Assembly (NCBI GenBank): GCA_965284645.1
Contig: OZ260106.1
Span: 3,162,001 to 3,226,000 of the forward strand
Direction: 5' to 3'
From: JAIBAJ01 sp965284645
GTDB lineage: Bacteria; Bacteroidota; Bacteroidia; JAIBAJ01
DNA length: 64,000 nucleotides
This document shows positions 51,615-60,858 of this stretch, in pieces. The translations under genes were made by a program, and so were the position numbers. Each line of letters begins with the position of its first letter. The first letter of the stretch is position 1. Under the pieces are notes generated by a model. That model had not been told where the DNA came from. It searched no databases and saw only the letters and a list, made by a program, of their open reading frames with translations.

Positions 51615-53159
51615 ATGAAATACAGCGTTTTGAATTCTTTTACAATAAATACTCTCAAATATGGGAGGAAGTATAACTTTAATTCCAAAGAATTGAATAG
51701 TAATGAATCTAACTGTGGATGCAGAAATCCAGTAGAGAAAGATGAATGTTGCTGTAAAAGTAATAAATCGCCTGTTATTAGTTTTAATTCAGATAATCTT
51801 TTCAGTTCTAAATTAATTCCCATCCATCCATCTTATAGTCAAGGATACCTAATTTTAAATAAAGCAGTCTCTCCAAATGTTGATTTCTGGGATGTTACAA
51901 TATTTGAAAAAATAATTAGTCATAATAGAAGAAATGATAATAAGATTAATGTACTTCAACAAACAAGAATTGAAAATGGGAAGAATTATTTAAAAATCCC
52001 TAAAAGCTATTTCACAAATAAAGGTAGTTTCTATTTAACTGTTAAAGGAGAGCAATTAGCTGGGAATATTTTGATTGAAGATACCATTTTGGTCTCAAAT
52101 CCTATAAGTCAACCTTCCTTTTGTTATGAATGTAGCAGTTATGATTACATAGGAAAATGGACTTGTATTGGTTATTTGCCAGCAATGGGAGGCTATGCTT
52201 GGGATTTGTTATCTTATGGAAAGCCTGATGAGAATTTGTATTATTTAACCTTGCAATCAGCTTCAGTTTATTCTGAGAATAGTCAAACACCTTTGGCCTA
52301 TTTTAATTTTATGTCTTCATCTGAATTTAATAATCTTTGGGGAATTCCTGGAATTAATTCTGATACTGAAGGGATAAATTGGGTTTCTTTAATTAATGAT
52401 CCTGCAAATCCTTTCAGATACCCTGATGGAAATCAAATTACAAGTAATATTGTTTATGGTGTTATTCGAGATTTGGGTCCATGGAAGAATTTGCCTTATT
52501 ATACCACTAATCCTATTAATGGAACACCATATATTACAAGGAGTCAAGCAATTGAGAAATTTAATGAAAATCTTTATTATTCTGATGGAATTAATTCATT
52601 AGGAAATATTGATAGAATTGAGGAGTGGGTGAATCTTCAAAATCAAGCAATAATCTTATTTAACAACCAAAATCCAACTTTGAATCCTAAGCCATTAATT
52701 AATATTCCTCCGTTAGCTTGTTTGGAATCTGCAAGTGGCGAAATAGATTTTGATTTAGATTTTAATATTTCGGCTGATTGTTTGACGCAAAATCCTTTTC
52801 CTTTTAATGGTTCAAGTTCAACAAGTTTAGCCCAATTTGCTGCCCAATTTACAAGTTGGCTTTCAAGTTTAACATCATGTTATTGTGAAAATAATCAATT
52901 AGGAGGATTTGGGTGCAAACCTAATGAAAATGAAAAATTTAATGGTTTGACTTCAATTAAGGTAAAAGATCTAAATTCTTTAACGAACGAGACCCACACC
53001 ATTAATGTAGATATTTTAAATTCCTCAATAAACAGAGGGTTGGATTTAAACGAAAGTTTTGCTAAAGCTGGTGGAATATCCTTCAAGAATAGCCTTTATT
53101 TATTTGGTTTAGGTTTTTCTAATAATACATACCAACCATTTATTGGTGAAATAGGTTAA
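51615..53159 (+). CDS. Cysteine-rich uncharacterised protein (514 residues)
   Basis: No signal peptide and no named domain. A cysteine cluster (CGCRNPVEKDECCCKS) lies at residues 34-49, with further pairs (CYECSS near 175; CYCENNQLGGFGCK near 420-433). The protein is rich in Asn, Ser, Tyr and aromatic residues, with several short repeats like 'NPINGTPYITRSQAIEKFN'. It lies 42 bp after the serine-tract gene and 24 bp before the T9SS protein gene, on the same strand, so they appear to form one transcript. Strong AT bias matches the rest of the island. Confidence 0.72.
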   Translation: MKYSVLNSFTINTLKYGRKYNFNSKELNSNESNCGCRNPVEKDECCCKSNKSPVISFNSDNLFSSKLIPIHPSYSQGYLILNKAVSPNVDFWDVTIFEKIISHNRRNDNKINVLQQTRIENGKNYLKIPKSYFTNKGSFYLTVKGEQLAGNILIEDTILVSNPISQPSFCYECSSYDYIGKWTCIGYLPAMGGYAWDLLSYGKPDENLYYLTLQSASVYSENSQTPLAYFNFMSSSEFNNLWGIPGINSDTEGINWVSLINDPANPFRYPDGNQITSNIVYGVIRDLGPWKNLPYYTTNPINGTPYITRSQAIEKFNENLYYSDGINSLGNIDRIEEWVNLQNQAIILFNNQNPTLNPKPLINIPPLACLESASGEIDFDLDFNISADCLTQNPFPFNGSSSTSLAQFAAQFTSWLSSLTSCYCENNQLGGFGCKPNENEKFNGLTSIKVKDLNSLTNETHTINVDILNSSINRGLDLNESFAKAGGISFKNSLYLFGLGFSNNTYQPFIGEIG

Positions 53160-53183
53160 TATTGCAATTAGATTAAAAAACTA

Positions 53184-54788
53184 ATGAAAAGAATTCTTAA
53201 AGTTACTTGTCTATTCTTGCTATTTTCGATTAAATCAAATAGTCAAGAATTAAGTTTGGAAAGTGCTAAATGCTATGGAGGAGATGGTGATGACATTGCG
53301 TATTCAGTTTTTAATACCATTGATAATGGATTAATATTAGCAGGCAGTTCCAATAGTGTTAATGGTGATATTTCAAATCATCCATATCAAGGAGACGACT
53401 TTTGGATTGTCAAATTAGACAACCAGATGAATATTGAATGGGAAAAGACATATGGAGGGTCATATGAGGAAATTGCATATTCTATAATACAATTAACAGA
53501 CTCTTCCTATGTGGCTGTCGGTAGTTCCAAATCGCAAGATGGTGATGTTTCTTTTCATCACGGGTTAAATGATTATTCAGATTGTTGGATAATTAAGTTG
53601 GATAAATTGGGCAATCTACAGTGGGAAAAATCATTAGGAGGTACTCAGATAGATTATGGTGTTAAAATTTTACAAGATGAAAATGAATTGGTGATTCTTG
53701 GAGTTTCATGTTCAAGTGATGGAGATGTTTCAGGGCATCATGGTGATTCTACTAATTTGGACAATTGGGTTATTAAATTAGACTTGAATGGGAATATTAT
53801 TTGGGAAAATTCTTTTGGCGGTAGTTTTTATGATTACCCTGGCGATATAGTTAAAACAGATGTCGGTTATGCAATTTGTGCTTCAACAGGATCAAACGAT
53901 GGAGATGTGACTAATCACTTTGGTTTAACTGGAAACTCCTTTCTTTATTCCGATGTATGGGTGTTTTTATTAAACTATAATGGTTCACTTTTGCAGCAGA
54001 ATTCTTTTGGAGGGTCTTCTACAGATGAAGCCTATTCAATAATAACTAATAATTCAGATGGTTTTTTTGTATGTGGAAATTCTAAATCTACCGATGGAAA
54101 TATTACTAATAACAAGGGACTTTCTGATGGATTAATTTTAAATATGGATGGGAATTTAAATTTAATATCCCAAAAGACCTTTGGAGGTAATTTAACCGAG
54201 GGGTTCAGAGGCTTGATAAAAGGAGTTAATAACGATAATAATCTCTTACTTTTAACTGGCTCTACTCAATCAAATAGTATGGATATTAACAACCATTATG
54301 GAGTTTCAGATTATTGGGCTTTGTTAATCGATACAAACTTTAACATTATTTCCTCCCGTTGCTATGGAGGTACTGAATCTGATTTTTGTTATTCCAGCTG
54401 CAAGACAAACTCAAATTCAATTGTATTGGCCGGATATACAAGATCCAATAATAGCGATGTTTTAGGATTGCATGGAAATTCAAATTTGAAGGACTATTGG
54501 TTAGTAAATTTGGGGTTTACATCAAGTATCATAAACCCTACCTATTCAAATAATATTCCATTCCCCAATCCGTCCTCAGATTTTTTGAAAATAAATACTT
54601 TGAATTTAAGTCATAATACTAAAATTAATATTCTAAATTCAATTGGCGAAGTAGTTCTTCAACTCAATTATTCAAACCAAGATCAAATAATAATAGATAC
54701 AAGAACTCTAAATAATGGGATATATTTTCTTGAGTATTTAAATTCAACCACACTTGAAAAATTTAAGGTTGTAGTTAATCATAATTAG
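53184..54788 (+). CDS. T9SS cargo protein with repeated GGS/WIVKLD modules
   Basis: A 534-residue exported protein with a signal peptide ending near IKSNS (residue 20). Six to seven repeats of about 60 residues follow, each with a 'YGGS-(Y/D)E-AYSI-...-G-S-S-DGD(V/I)-...-DYW(I/V)(V/I)KLD' pattern, typical of beta-propeller-like Bacteroidota surface proteins. The C-terminus (NNIPFPNPSSDFLKI ... NGIYFLEY ... FKVVVNHN) is a type A sorting domain. It probably ends in the outer membrane or medium through the type IX system. Function unknown. Confidence 0.88.
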   Translation: MKRILKVTCLFLLFSIKSNSQELSLESAKCYGGDGDDIAYSVFNTIDNGLILAGSSNSVNGDISNHPYQGDDFWIVKLDNQMNIEWEKTYGGSYEEIAYSIIQLTDSSYVAVGSSKSQDGDVSFHHGLNDYSDCWIIKLDKLGNLQWEKSLGGTQIDYGVKILQDENELVILGVSCSSDGDVSGHHGDSTNLDNWVIKLDLNGNIIWENSFGGSFYDYPGDIVKTDVGYAICASTGSNDGDVTNHFGLTGNSFLYSDVWVFLLNYNGSLLQQNSFGGSSTDEAYSIITNNSDGFFVCGNSKSTDGNITNNKGLSDGLILNMDGNLNLISQKTFGGNLTEGFRGLIKGVNNDNNLLLLTGSTQSNSMDINNHYGVSDYWALLIDTNFNIISSRCYGGTESDFCYSSCKTNSNSIVLAGYTRSNNSDVLGLHGNSNLKDYWLVNLGFTSSIINPTYSNNIPFPNPSSDFLKINTLNLSHNTKINILNSIGEVVLQLNYSNQDQIIIDTRTLNNGIYFLEYLNSTTLEKFKVVVNHN

Positions 54789-54827
54789 AATGAAGTTGAT
54801 TGTTTAGAAAATAAACCTTTAGTTAAA

Positions 54828-55445
54828 TTGAAAGAGAAATACTATAGCCAATATAGTGAGGACAAATGGATTACAGAAAATTTAAAATTGCCCGATATTG
54901 GAATTTTCATTGATATAGGGGCTGCACATCCTGAAAAGTTCTCGAATAGTCTTCATTTCGAAGAAAAGGGTTGGAATGTAATTTGTATTGAACCCCAGCA
55001 AGAATTTTATCAATTATTAAAAGAAAAAAGAAAAACTGTATTACAGGCTGCTATTCGAAATTTTGACGGAACTACAGATTTTTTTGTGCGAGAAGATAAA
55101 TATCTTTCAAGCTCTAATATAAGTGTGGAAGGTGTTGTAAATAAAATTTCGGTTTTATCTTATAAGCTTTCTACAATTCTCAAAATGTACTTCATTAATA
55201 AGGTTGACATATTAAGTATTGATGTTGAAGGAGGCGAAATGGAAATTTTAGAATCCATTAATTTTAAAGACACAAAAATTGAAATTTTAATAGTTGAATT
55301 CAATACTATTGGATATGAAAGCAAAGAATTAGATCTTGTCAAATTTTTGAAAAAAAAGGGATATGGTGTGGTTCATAAAACCTTTGCCAATCTTATTTTC
55401 AAAAAGGTAAATAGTTTTACCAATTGGTATAAGGTTTTTAATTAG
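54828..55445 (+). CDS. FkbM family methyltransferase
   Basis: A 205-residue SAM-dependent methyltransferase. The start is a TTG at 54828, because the frame upstream has a stop (TAG at 54787-54789) before any ATG. The N-terminal YSQYSEDKWI leads into GIFIDIGAAHPEKFSNSLHF (SAM-binding motif I, near 26-45), EPQQEFYQLLKE and DILSIDVEGGEMEILESINF near 126-145. The FkbM family O-methylates sugars or hydroxyl groups on small molecules. In this island it may modify the glycan made by the two-domain glycosyltransferase (inference). It ends the plus-strand run. Confidence 0.88.
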   Translation: MKEKYYSQYSEDKWITENLKLPDIGIFIDIGAAHPEKFSNSLHFEEKGWNVICIEPQQEFYQLLKEKRKTVLQAAIRNFDGTTDFFVREDKYLSSSNISVEGVVNKISVLSYKLSTILKMYFINKVDILSIDVEGGEMEILESINFKDTKIEILIVEFNTIGYESKELDLVKFLKKKGYGVVHKTFANLIFKKVNSFTNWYKVFN

Positions 55446-55473
55446 TTTTTATGGTTATGTAATATTGTTACTA

Positions 55474-55578
55474 TTATAGATTTGTCCTTTCCAACTTCCT
55501 ACCTAAAGCCGCCATCCCCCTGATCTCCACCACCACCGAGTTCGATATTTCGTTCGTAAGGTCTACGAGAATTAGCAA
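55474..55578 (-). pseudogene. Short remnant frame with protein-like content (34 codons)
   Basis: On the minus strand a frame from a TTG at 55578 to TAA at 55474 encodes LILVDLTNEISNSVVVEIRG and continues MAALGRKLERTNL. Base composition is near 50% GC here, against about 30% in the island on its left. There is no ATG near the start, and a terminator lies directly upstream. It looks like the C-terminal end of an older host gene cut off at the island border. Function not recognised. Confidence 0.4.
55538..55550. repeat. Third copy of GAGTTCGATATTT at the island's right edge
   Basis: Thirteen bases identical to the left arm of the inverted repeat in the recombinase gene (43154-43166). It lies within 100 bp of the place where composition changes back to that of the chromosome, so it may mark or neighbour an attachment site. 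Confidence 0.55.
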
Positions 55579-55580
55579 AC

Positions 55581-55619
55581 AAAAAAGCCTGCAACCTAAA
55601 CAGTTACAGGCTTTTTTTT
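55581..55619 (-). terminator. Bidirectional intrinsic terminator
   Basis: AAAAAAGCCTG and CAGGCTTTTTTTT form a strong stem around CAACCTAAACAGTTA, with A and T runs on both sides. It ends the minus-strand T9SS gene that follows and could also end transcription from the island. Confidence 0.88.
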
Positions 55620-55630
55620 CACCTTCTCTC

Positions 55631-57376
55631 CTACTTCACTACTTTTTGCAAGACTTGTTGTCCGTTTTCAAACCAAATGCTTAGCCAATACATTCCTTGT
55701 GGTAATGGCTCCATATTGAGCTCATTTTTGTCATTTCCGGCCGATGAAACCTTCTTGCCTTGGGCATCAAAAAGTTCCAAGGCTTTGATTTTGCTGCCTT
55801 CCGGAGTATTAACATACAGTTGTTCGACTACAGGATTGGGATAGATTTTTACTTGTTCAAGCTCCTCGGATTGACCTATTCCAACTGAACCATCAAAGCT
55901 GTATTTGGCTATATAAAGGTCGTTGTCGAAACTGGCAAAAGGACCATTTGGATCGGTTTGTAGCAATAAGGTAGAAGATAGCGGATTGAAATCGATGGTT
56001 TTGGAAAACTTGCCTGAAGTCGCAAGCGTATTGTTCCCAAGCATTCCAAAACCGGCTGAAGTAATTCCTGCCCCAGCCAAGGCGGTATCGATACTGAAGC
56101 CAGCCTGGTAGTCTCCATCCAAACTATACTTGCCAAAGCCAATGCCAGGCGAGGCAATTGCCCCAACATTCAGCACAGAACTGTTGGCAGAAGGATCTAA
56201 ATCCCAGTAGCCTTCTCCTTCCAAGCCAACGAATAAACTATTGTTTTGAAAATGAATATCTGTTATAGAAACATTGGCATAATTCTGGGCCACCCCGTCA
56301 TTGGTGTTGCCAATCTTTTTCACCCAATTTACTTGTCCATCGGATGACATTTTAAGGATAAACCCACTTGGAACTTGGGAATTACTGGCTGAGGTTAACA
56401 CAAAATTTCCGGCATTGGCAGGATCAAAATCGGTTGTCCAGGTAAATTCGCCTGCCACATATAAATGGCCATTGCTATCGAGGGTTATACCGCGGACTTT
56501 ATCCCACCCCACCGGATTGTTACTATCGCCAAAAACGTGAAACCATTGAAGTTCAAAATCTGCATTGTATTTCACCACATAAGCATCATAGCCATTGGTA
56601 AGAGCGTTTTCGGAAACACCCGATCCTAAATCAAAATCAGCTACACCATCCAAGGAGCCACCTATATAAATATTGTTGGATGCATCGGTACTTAAATCAA
56701 ACACATACAAATAAGCAACTGGGTTTGGCGCCGCTATTCCATAAGCATTGTCTAAACTACCACTTGCACTGATTTCTAGCAGATACAAGCCTTTATCCAA
56801 CGAAACTGTAGAAGAGTTGCCAAGGGTAACCGAAGCACTTACATCGCTCCTGCCTGCTACTACAACCCTGCCATCGGAAAGAAGTTCAATTTTGGTTGGA
56901 TTACCATCAACGGCGGCCTGTACAGCCCAAGCAAAACTTCCATCGGAATTAAATTTTTGTAAATAGGTTTCATTGCCTGCTGCTGCAGTTAATAAACTAC
57001 TACCGGCACCTGGGTCAAAATCCTGGGAACCACTGAAACTACCAACAATATAAACGGATCCGTCGGTGGCTAGTTTTACCCCAAAGGCGTTTCCAACAGT
57101 AGGATTCACCCATTGAACTGCTGCATTTTCGTTGTAGGCCGCCACAAAATTTCCAGGCGAGTTGAAACTGGAACTTAAATTGATTGGATCGAGACTAATG
57201 CCTTGATTTCCAGTGCCAATTATTGCCAATCGGTTGCTTGCATTGGTAGAGATAGCAGTAATGGACTCAAGCGGAGTAGGATTTGGAAAACTATAAGCCC
57301 ATTCCAGATTTTGGGAAAATGCTGGAATAACTTGGAATACCGTAAAAAAAATAAAAGGGTAAAAATTTCGATTCAT
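55631..57376 (-). CDS. T9SS cargo protein with SBBP-like beta-propeller repeats
   Basis: A 581-residue exported protein with a signal peptide ending near PAFSQ (residue 22). The body has repeated 'SDG(S/Q)V(Y/N)(I/W)...G-F-G-(T/S)-DFDPG-(A/S)' units: VYIVGSFSGSQDFDPGAGS, NIYIGGSLDGVADFDLGSG and LYVAGEFTWTTDFDPANAG. These resemble SBBP/NHL-type propeller blades. The C-terminus (VKIYPNPVVEQLYVN ... QGMYWLSIWF ... LQKVVK) is a type A sorting domain. A strong terminator follows; upstream (57377-57505) I see no neighbour gene. Confidence 0.92.
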   Translation of the reverse strand: MNRNFYPFIFFTVFQVIPAFSQNLEWAYSFPNPTPLESITAISTNASNRLAIIGTGNQGISLDPINLSSSFNSPGNFVAAYNENAAVQWVNPTVGNAFGVKLATDGSVYIVGSFSGSQDFDPGAGSSLLTAAAGNETYLQKFNSDGSFAWAVQAAVDGNPTKIELLSDGRVVVAGRSDVSASVTLGNSSTVSLDKGLYLLEISASGSLDNAYGIAAPNPVAYLYVFDLSTDASNNIYIGGSLDGVADFDLGSGVSENALTNGYDAYVVKYNADFELQWFHVFGDSNNPVGWDKVRGITLDSNGHLYVAGEFTWTTDFDPANAGNFVLTSASNSQVPSGFILKMSSDGQVNWVKKIGNTNDGVAQNYANVSITDIHFQNNSLFVGLEGEGYWDLDPSANSSVLNVGAIASPGIGFGKYSLDGDYQAGFSIDTALAGAGITSAGFGMLGNNTLATSGKFSKTIDFNPLSSTLLLQTDPNGPFASFDNDLYIAKYSFDGSVGIGQSEELEQVKIYPNPVVEQLYVNTPEGSKIKALELFDAQGKKVSSAGNDKNELNMEPLPQGMYWLSIWFENGQQVLQKVVK

Positions 57377-57505
57377 GGGAAAAGGAATTGAAAGGTTAAT
57401 TAATTATTTGACAATTTAAGTAGGCAATTTTAAACCTTGGCTCTGACCAAATTTCCCCTATTTTTTTAAAATTCTTACCAATTCATCGAACTATTCGACT
57501 AATTG

Positions 57506-57670
57506 AACCCAGATTACGCATTAGAATTGCATAAACGATTAACCAGTTGTAAATCAATTTGTACAGCCAAATTGATAACAACTGCTATCCCGAAATTTCT
57601 TCGGGAGGGGTAAACCCAACTAAATCAAGTAGTTCGGATTTGTAAATCCTCCTATTGATTAATTTGGGTT
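57506..57670. repeat. Dispersed repeat family B, copy 2
   Basis: 165 bp from AACCCAGATTACGCATTAG to ATTAATTTGGGTT. Inside, CCAGTTGTAAATCAATTTG and CAAATTGATAACAACTG form a hairpin, and CCCGAAATTTCTTCGGG a second one. By eye it is near-identical to copy 3 at 62696. It sits between two minus-strand genes, 44 bp from repeat A copy 6. Confidence 0.88.
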
Positions 57671-57713
57671 GAAAAACCACTGTAGGGTGCTTCACCAAAA
57701 ACCGGGCACGAAG

Positions 57714-57873
57714 GACCCCGGGCAAGGATAGAGCGTGATACCCCGCAGGCCTTCGCACCCCGAACCCTTTCGGGTGCGAAGGCTGAGGAGTATTAGCGAT
57801 AGCCTGACCCGGCCGCCCTTGCAGACACTTCGGTTCCAGTTACCCAAATGGTATTGGCGGACGGGGGCCCGCC
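57714..57873 (+). repeat. Dispersed repeat family A, copy 6
   Basis: It contains CCCCGGGCAAGGATAGAGCG, TATTAGCGATAGCCTGACCC and a final GGCGGACGGGGGCCCGCC. A private insert, CCTTCGCACCCCGAACCC followed by GGGTGCGAAGG, makes an extra hairpin not seen in the other copies. It lies 76 bp past the lptD stop. Confidence 0.85.
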
Positions 57874-57949
57874 TAAGCCTTAAAAAAATTGAAATTCTGG
57901 TAACTTAGAAATGAAAAATTGGCTTGGAACCACTTCATTTCCAACGCAT

Positions 57950-60658
57950 TTAATTTCGGTCGAACCAACTCCGCTGACGGGTGAGTTTTAAATCTTGGAG
58001 AAGGCCTGCTTTGGGCTGTACGGTTAGCATAAAACTTTGCTGCTGCCCGAAAGGTACCCAGTTAAATTTGATTTCCCAACAGTGCAAATCCCTGTAAATA
58101 TTGATGGTGGAGGTGGTTAATTTCTTATTCGTAAAGTCGTAACCGCTGGTAACCTGGATTTTCCATTTGGCAGTAAGGTTAAAATCGCCACTTACCGTCA
58201 TGGCCTGACTTACCAAACTCTTTTTGGCGGCCTCGCTGGCGTAAAGATTGAAATTGCGGGAATAATTTAGGTTGTACTGAACGCTTACATTCCAAGGAAT
58301 ATTGAAATCTAAAAACTCGTCCATATGGCTGTTGATATAGTCGATTTCGTCTTGGGAACCGTAGTTTGATTTCTTAGGATTTTGTCCGGCAGTCTTGTTG
58401 AAATTGAAATTCGTAGCGAAACTTGCCCGGGTAAAACGCAAGAGTTTCTTTTGGTTTTCGATCATGTAAAATCGGGTCAACTGTCCTTTTTCGTTGGTAG
58501 CATAAGGCGACCAGTTCATGCTGTAGTTAATGCCCACTTTTCCGCCAAAAATAGTGGTTACAGCCCGCATACTTATATCGGACAAGCGGTTTGAATCGGC
58601 CAAAAAGTTATATCCACCCGTAAAACCAAGTTGGTCCAAAATTTTAACCTTTTTGGAAGCAGCCGTAGTATCTCGTTTTCCCGGCTTGGTTTTCATTTCC
58701 AAATTGTTCATCAAGGAAAAATTTAATGCGCCTTGTTTGCCCGAAGGAGCTGCACCATACACGCCTCGCTCATGCGCATTGTATTTGGTTACAGTGCCTG
58801 AAATCGGTGCAACAAGCGTTTCGGGGCGGGTTAAATCGGGACGGTAATTAAAGGTAATGCTGGGCGTCATGGTGTGTCGAATGGCCTCCACTTTTCCCTT
58901 AAACCTAAACATACCATAAACAACGGTGGTAAGCGACAAAGAAGTACCTACATCGGCATTGGGGAAAAAGCCATAGTTCTGGTCTGTAATTAATTTCTCA
59001 TAGGCGTTACCCGCCGTATCGTACAACACCTCATAGCGTTTTGAAATGGTTTTGAAATCGAAGCGGGAACTTCCATTAATAGAAGGCGTCAAAGTAAAAT
59101 ACTTCAACACTTTGAAATTGGTGCTGAGCGAAGCTTGGTGCTGAAAACCAAAGTTCATATTCGAATCGATGGATTTTTTGGAAAAGAAGGTGGAATCTAC
59201 AGCCGTGTAAGTATTTCTACCGTTGAGGGTATAGGTCAAACCTACTTTTTCGTACCATTTTTGGCTACCAATCTGCACTTTTCGGGCAAACGGAAAAATC
59301 CGTTGCATGTTGAGTTGCAATTGGGGCAAGGTTACGTTGATGACTTTGGTTTGGGTATTTTGGTCGTGGGTTGCGTTTAGTACCAAATTAAACGGCGTAC
59401 CTGCAAAAGTTTTGGAATAGGAAATATTGGATTTAAAGGTATTGGTTAAAAAGTTGGATACATTGCTCACTGCCGAAACGTTGCGAGAGAAGGCTGTATT
59501 GGTACCGGCATTTATTTCGCCCGAAAAATTTGAATTGGGCCTAGCCTTGGGGTCTTGCACATGTTTCCATTTTATGAAATAATTTCGGGTAACCCGATAA
59601 TCAGGCAGTTCTTTGCTTGACTGGATAAAGCTGTTGTGGCTTAGGTCTAAATTTCCGGAATATTTATACCTTTTTTTATAGGCTGTCCCCACTCTAACGC
59701 CAAAACTTCCTTGGGTATAAATATCCCCGGTTACCTGCATAGTAAATTTGTCGCTTATACCAAAGAAGTAGCCAATATTTCGGAGAAAAAAACCTTGTCC
59801 GGGCGACGAACCAGGCTGGGGTAAAATCAAACCCGACTTTTGTTTTTGGGTATTTGGGAAAAAGCCAAACGGAACTACCAAGGGCGAGGGCACTTTTTCA
59901 AAGGCAATAAAGGCTGGACCGGTAACAATTTTATCGTTTTGAATAACTTTGAGTTTGTTGGCCTGGATATAAAAATGGGGATCATCATCGAGGCAGGTAC
60001 TGTATTTCCCGTTCTTCACGAAAATGCTTTTTTCATCCACCTTTTTCACCACTTCGCCATGCAATTTCCCTTCGCCTTGGGTGGTAATTACCTGTTTGGT
60101 TCTACCCTTTTTGGTTTGGAAATTATACACCATGCCATGGCTGTTGTAGGTTTGTCCATTGTCGACCATCACAGGCAATTCGCTTTCGTGACCCAAACTA
60201 TCCACAATGGGTTTGGCTGTAATTTCGTTGGTATTCCAGTCAATTTCAATATAACCTGCATTGACTTTTACATCCTCGTAAGTTATTTGTGCTTCGCCAT
60301 ATAGGTAAATAATTTTGGAATCAACTTCAAACCGAATGCTATCTCTGGCCGAATATTCCACCTTGGATTTCAACTTCTCTTCTTTTACCTTAAGCTTTTT
60401 GGCTTGGGTGCTATCCTGGCTAACCTGAGCCGAATCAATTGCCGCAAGGGTATCGGCCGGAAGGTTTAACTTCGGAACAACCAAGCTCGTATCCAAGGCC
60501 ATAGAATCTTTAGCTTGAACTGTACCAAATTTTCCTTTCAATTTGGAAGCCGGAGGACTATCTGTTTGGCCAACTGCACTTAAACCCCAAAGAACCAAGC
60601 ATAGCAAGGCAAGCCATAGTTTTAGGGGATATAGGTATTGCAACAGTATTTGCCTCAA
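57950..60658 (-). CDS. LptD-like outer-membrane LPS assembly protein
   Basis: A 902-residue protein that would insert lipopolysaccharide into the outer membrane. After a signal segment (about residues 1-30) comes a low-complexity lysine-rich linker and an OstA/LptA-like periplasmic domain: KIIYLYGEAQITYEDVKVNA near 120-140, GMVYNFQTKKGRTKQVITTQ and DDPHFYIQANKLKVI near 220. A long beta-barrel part follows with VPFGFFPNTQKQKSGLILPQPG near 262-283 and many aromatic strands to the C-terminus. Domain order and length match Bacteroidota LptD. It is divergent from the amidase gene, 200 bp between starts. Confidence 0.9.
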   Translation of the reverse strand: MRQILLQYLYPLKLWLALLCLVLWGLSAVGQTDSPPASKLKGKFGTVQAKDSMALDTSLVVPKLNLPADTLAAIDSAQVSQDSTQAKKLKVKEEKLKSKVEYSARDSIRFEVDSKIIYLYGEAQITYEDVKVNAGYIEIDWNTNEITAKPIVDSLGHESELPVMVDNGQTYNSHGMVYNFQTKKGRTKQVITTQGEGKLHGEVVKKVDEKSIFVKNGKYSTCLDDDPHFYIQANKLKVIQNDKIVTGPAFIAFEKVPSPLVVPFGFFPNTQKQKSGLILPQPGSSPGQGFFLRNIGYFFGISDKFTMQVTGDIYTQGSFGVRVGTAYKKRYKYSGNLDLSHNSFIQSSKELPDYRVTRNYFIKWKHVQDPKARPNSNFSGEINAGTNTAFSRNVSAVSNVSNFLTNTFKSNISYSKTFAGTPFNLVLNATHDQNTQTKVINVTLPQLQLNMQRIFPFARKVQIGSQKWYEKVGLTYTLNGRNTYTAVDSTFFSKKSIDSNMNFGFQHQASLSTNFKVLKYFTLTPSINGSSRFDFKTISKRYEVLYDTAGNAYEKLITDQNYGFFPNADVGTSLSLTTVVYGMFRFKGKVEAIRHTMTPSITFNYRPDLTRPETLVAPISGTVTKYNAHERGVYGAAPSGKQGALNFSLMNNLEMKTKPGKRDTTAASKKVKILDQLGFTGGYNFLADSNRLSDISMRAVTTIFGGKVGINYSMNWSPYATNEKGQLTRFYMIENQKKLLRFTRASFATNFNFNKTAGQNPKKSNYGSQDEIDYINSHMDEFLDFNIPWNVSVQYNLNYSRNFNLYASEAAKKSLVSQAMTVSGDFNLTAKWKIQVTSGYDFTNKKLTTSTINIYRDLHCWEIKFNWVPFGQQQSFMLTVQPKAGLLQDLKLTRQRSWFDRN

Positions 60659-60858
60659 GGAAGGTAATAAAAAAACGGGTGCGAATATCGTTCAATTTCA
60701 GCTTGGTTTTGCCAAAGCCTTCGATTCGCCACAGTCCAAAAACGATTATTCACAATTTTTATTGGATTTTCTTCCTAAGTCATTTGTTAACAGGCAAAAA
60801 ACCTACATATTTGCATCAGAAAATTTAAACCCTTTCGTTTAACATTTACCAAACACTT

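Noticed and set aside
43030..55600. Partial tRNA-Arg copy as an attR site at the right end of the island
   Set aside because: I searched by eye for GGTTCGATTCCC and CTTCGGGGCT downstream and found no copy, so tRNA-end duplication is not supported within this window.
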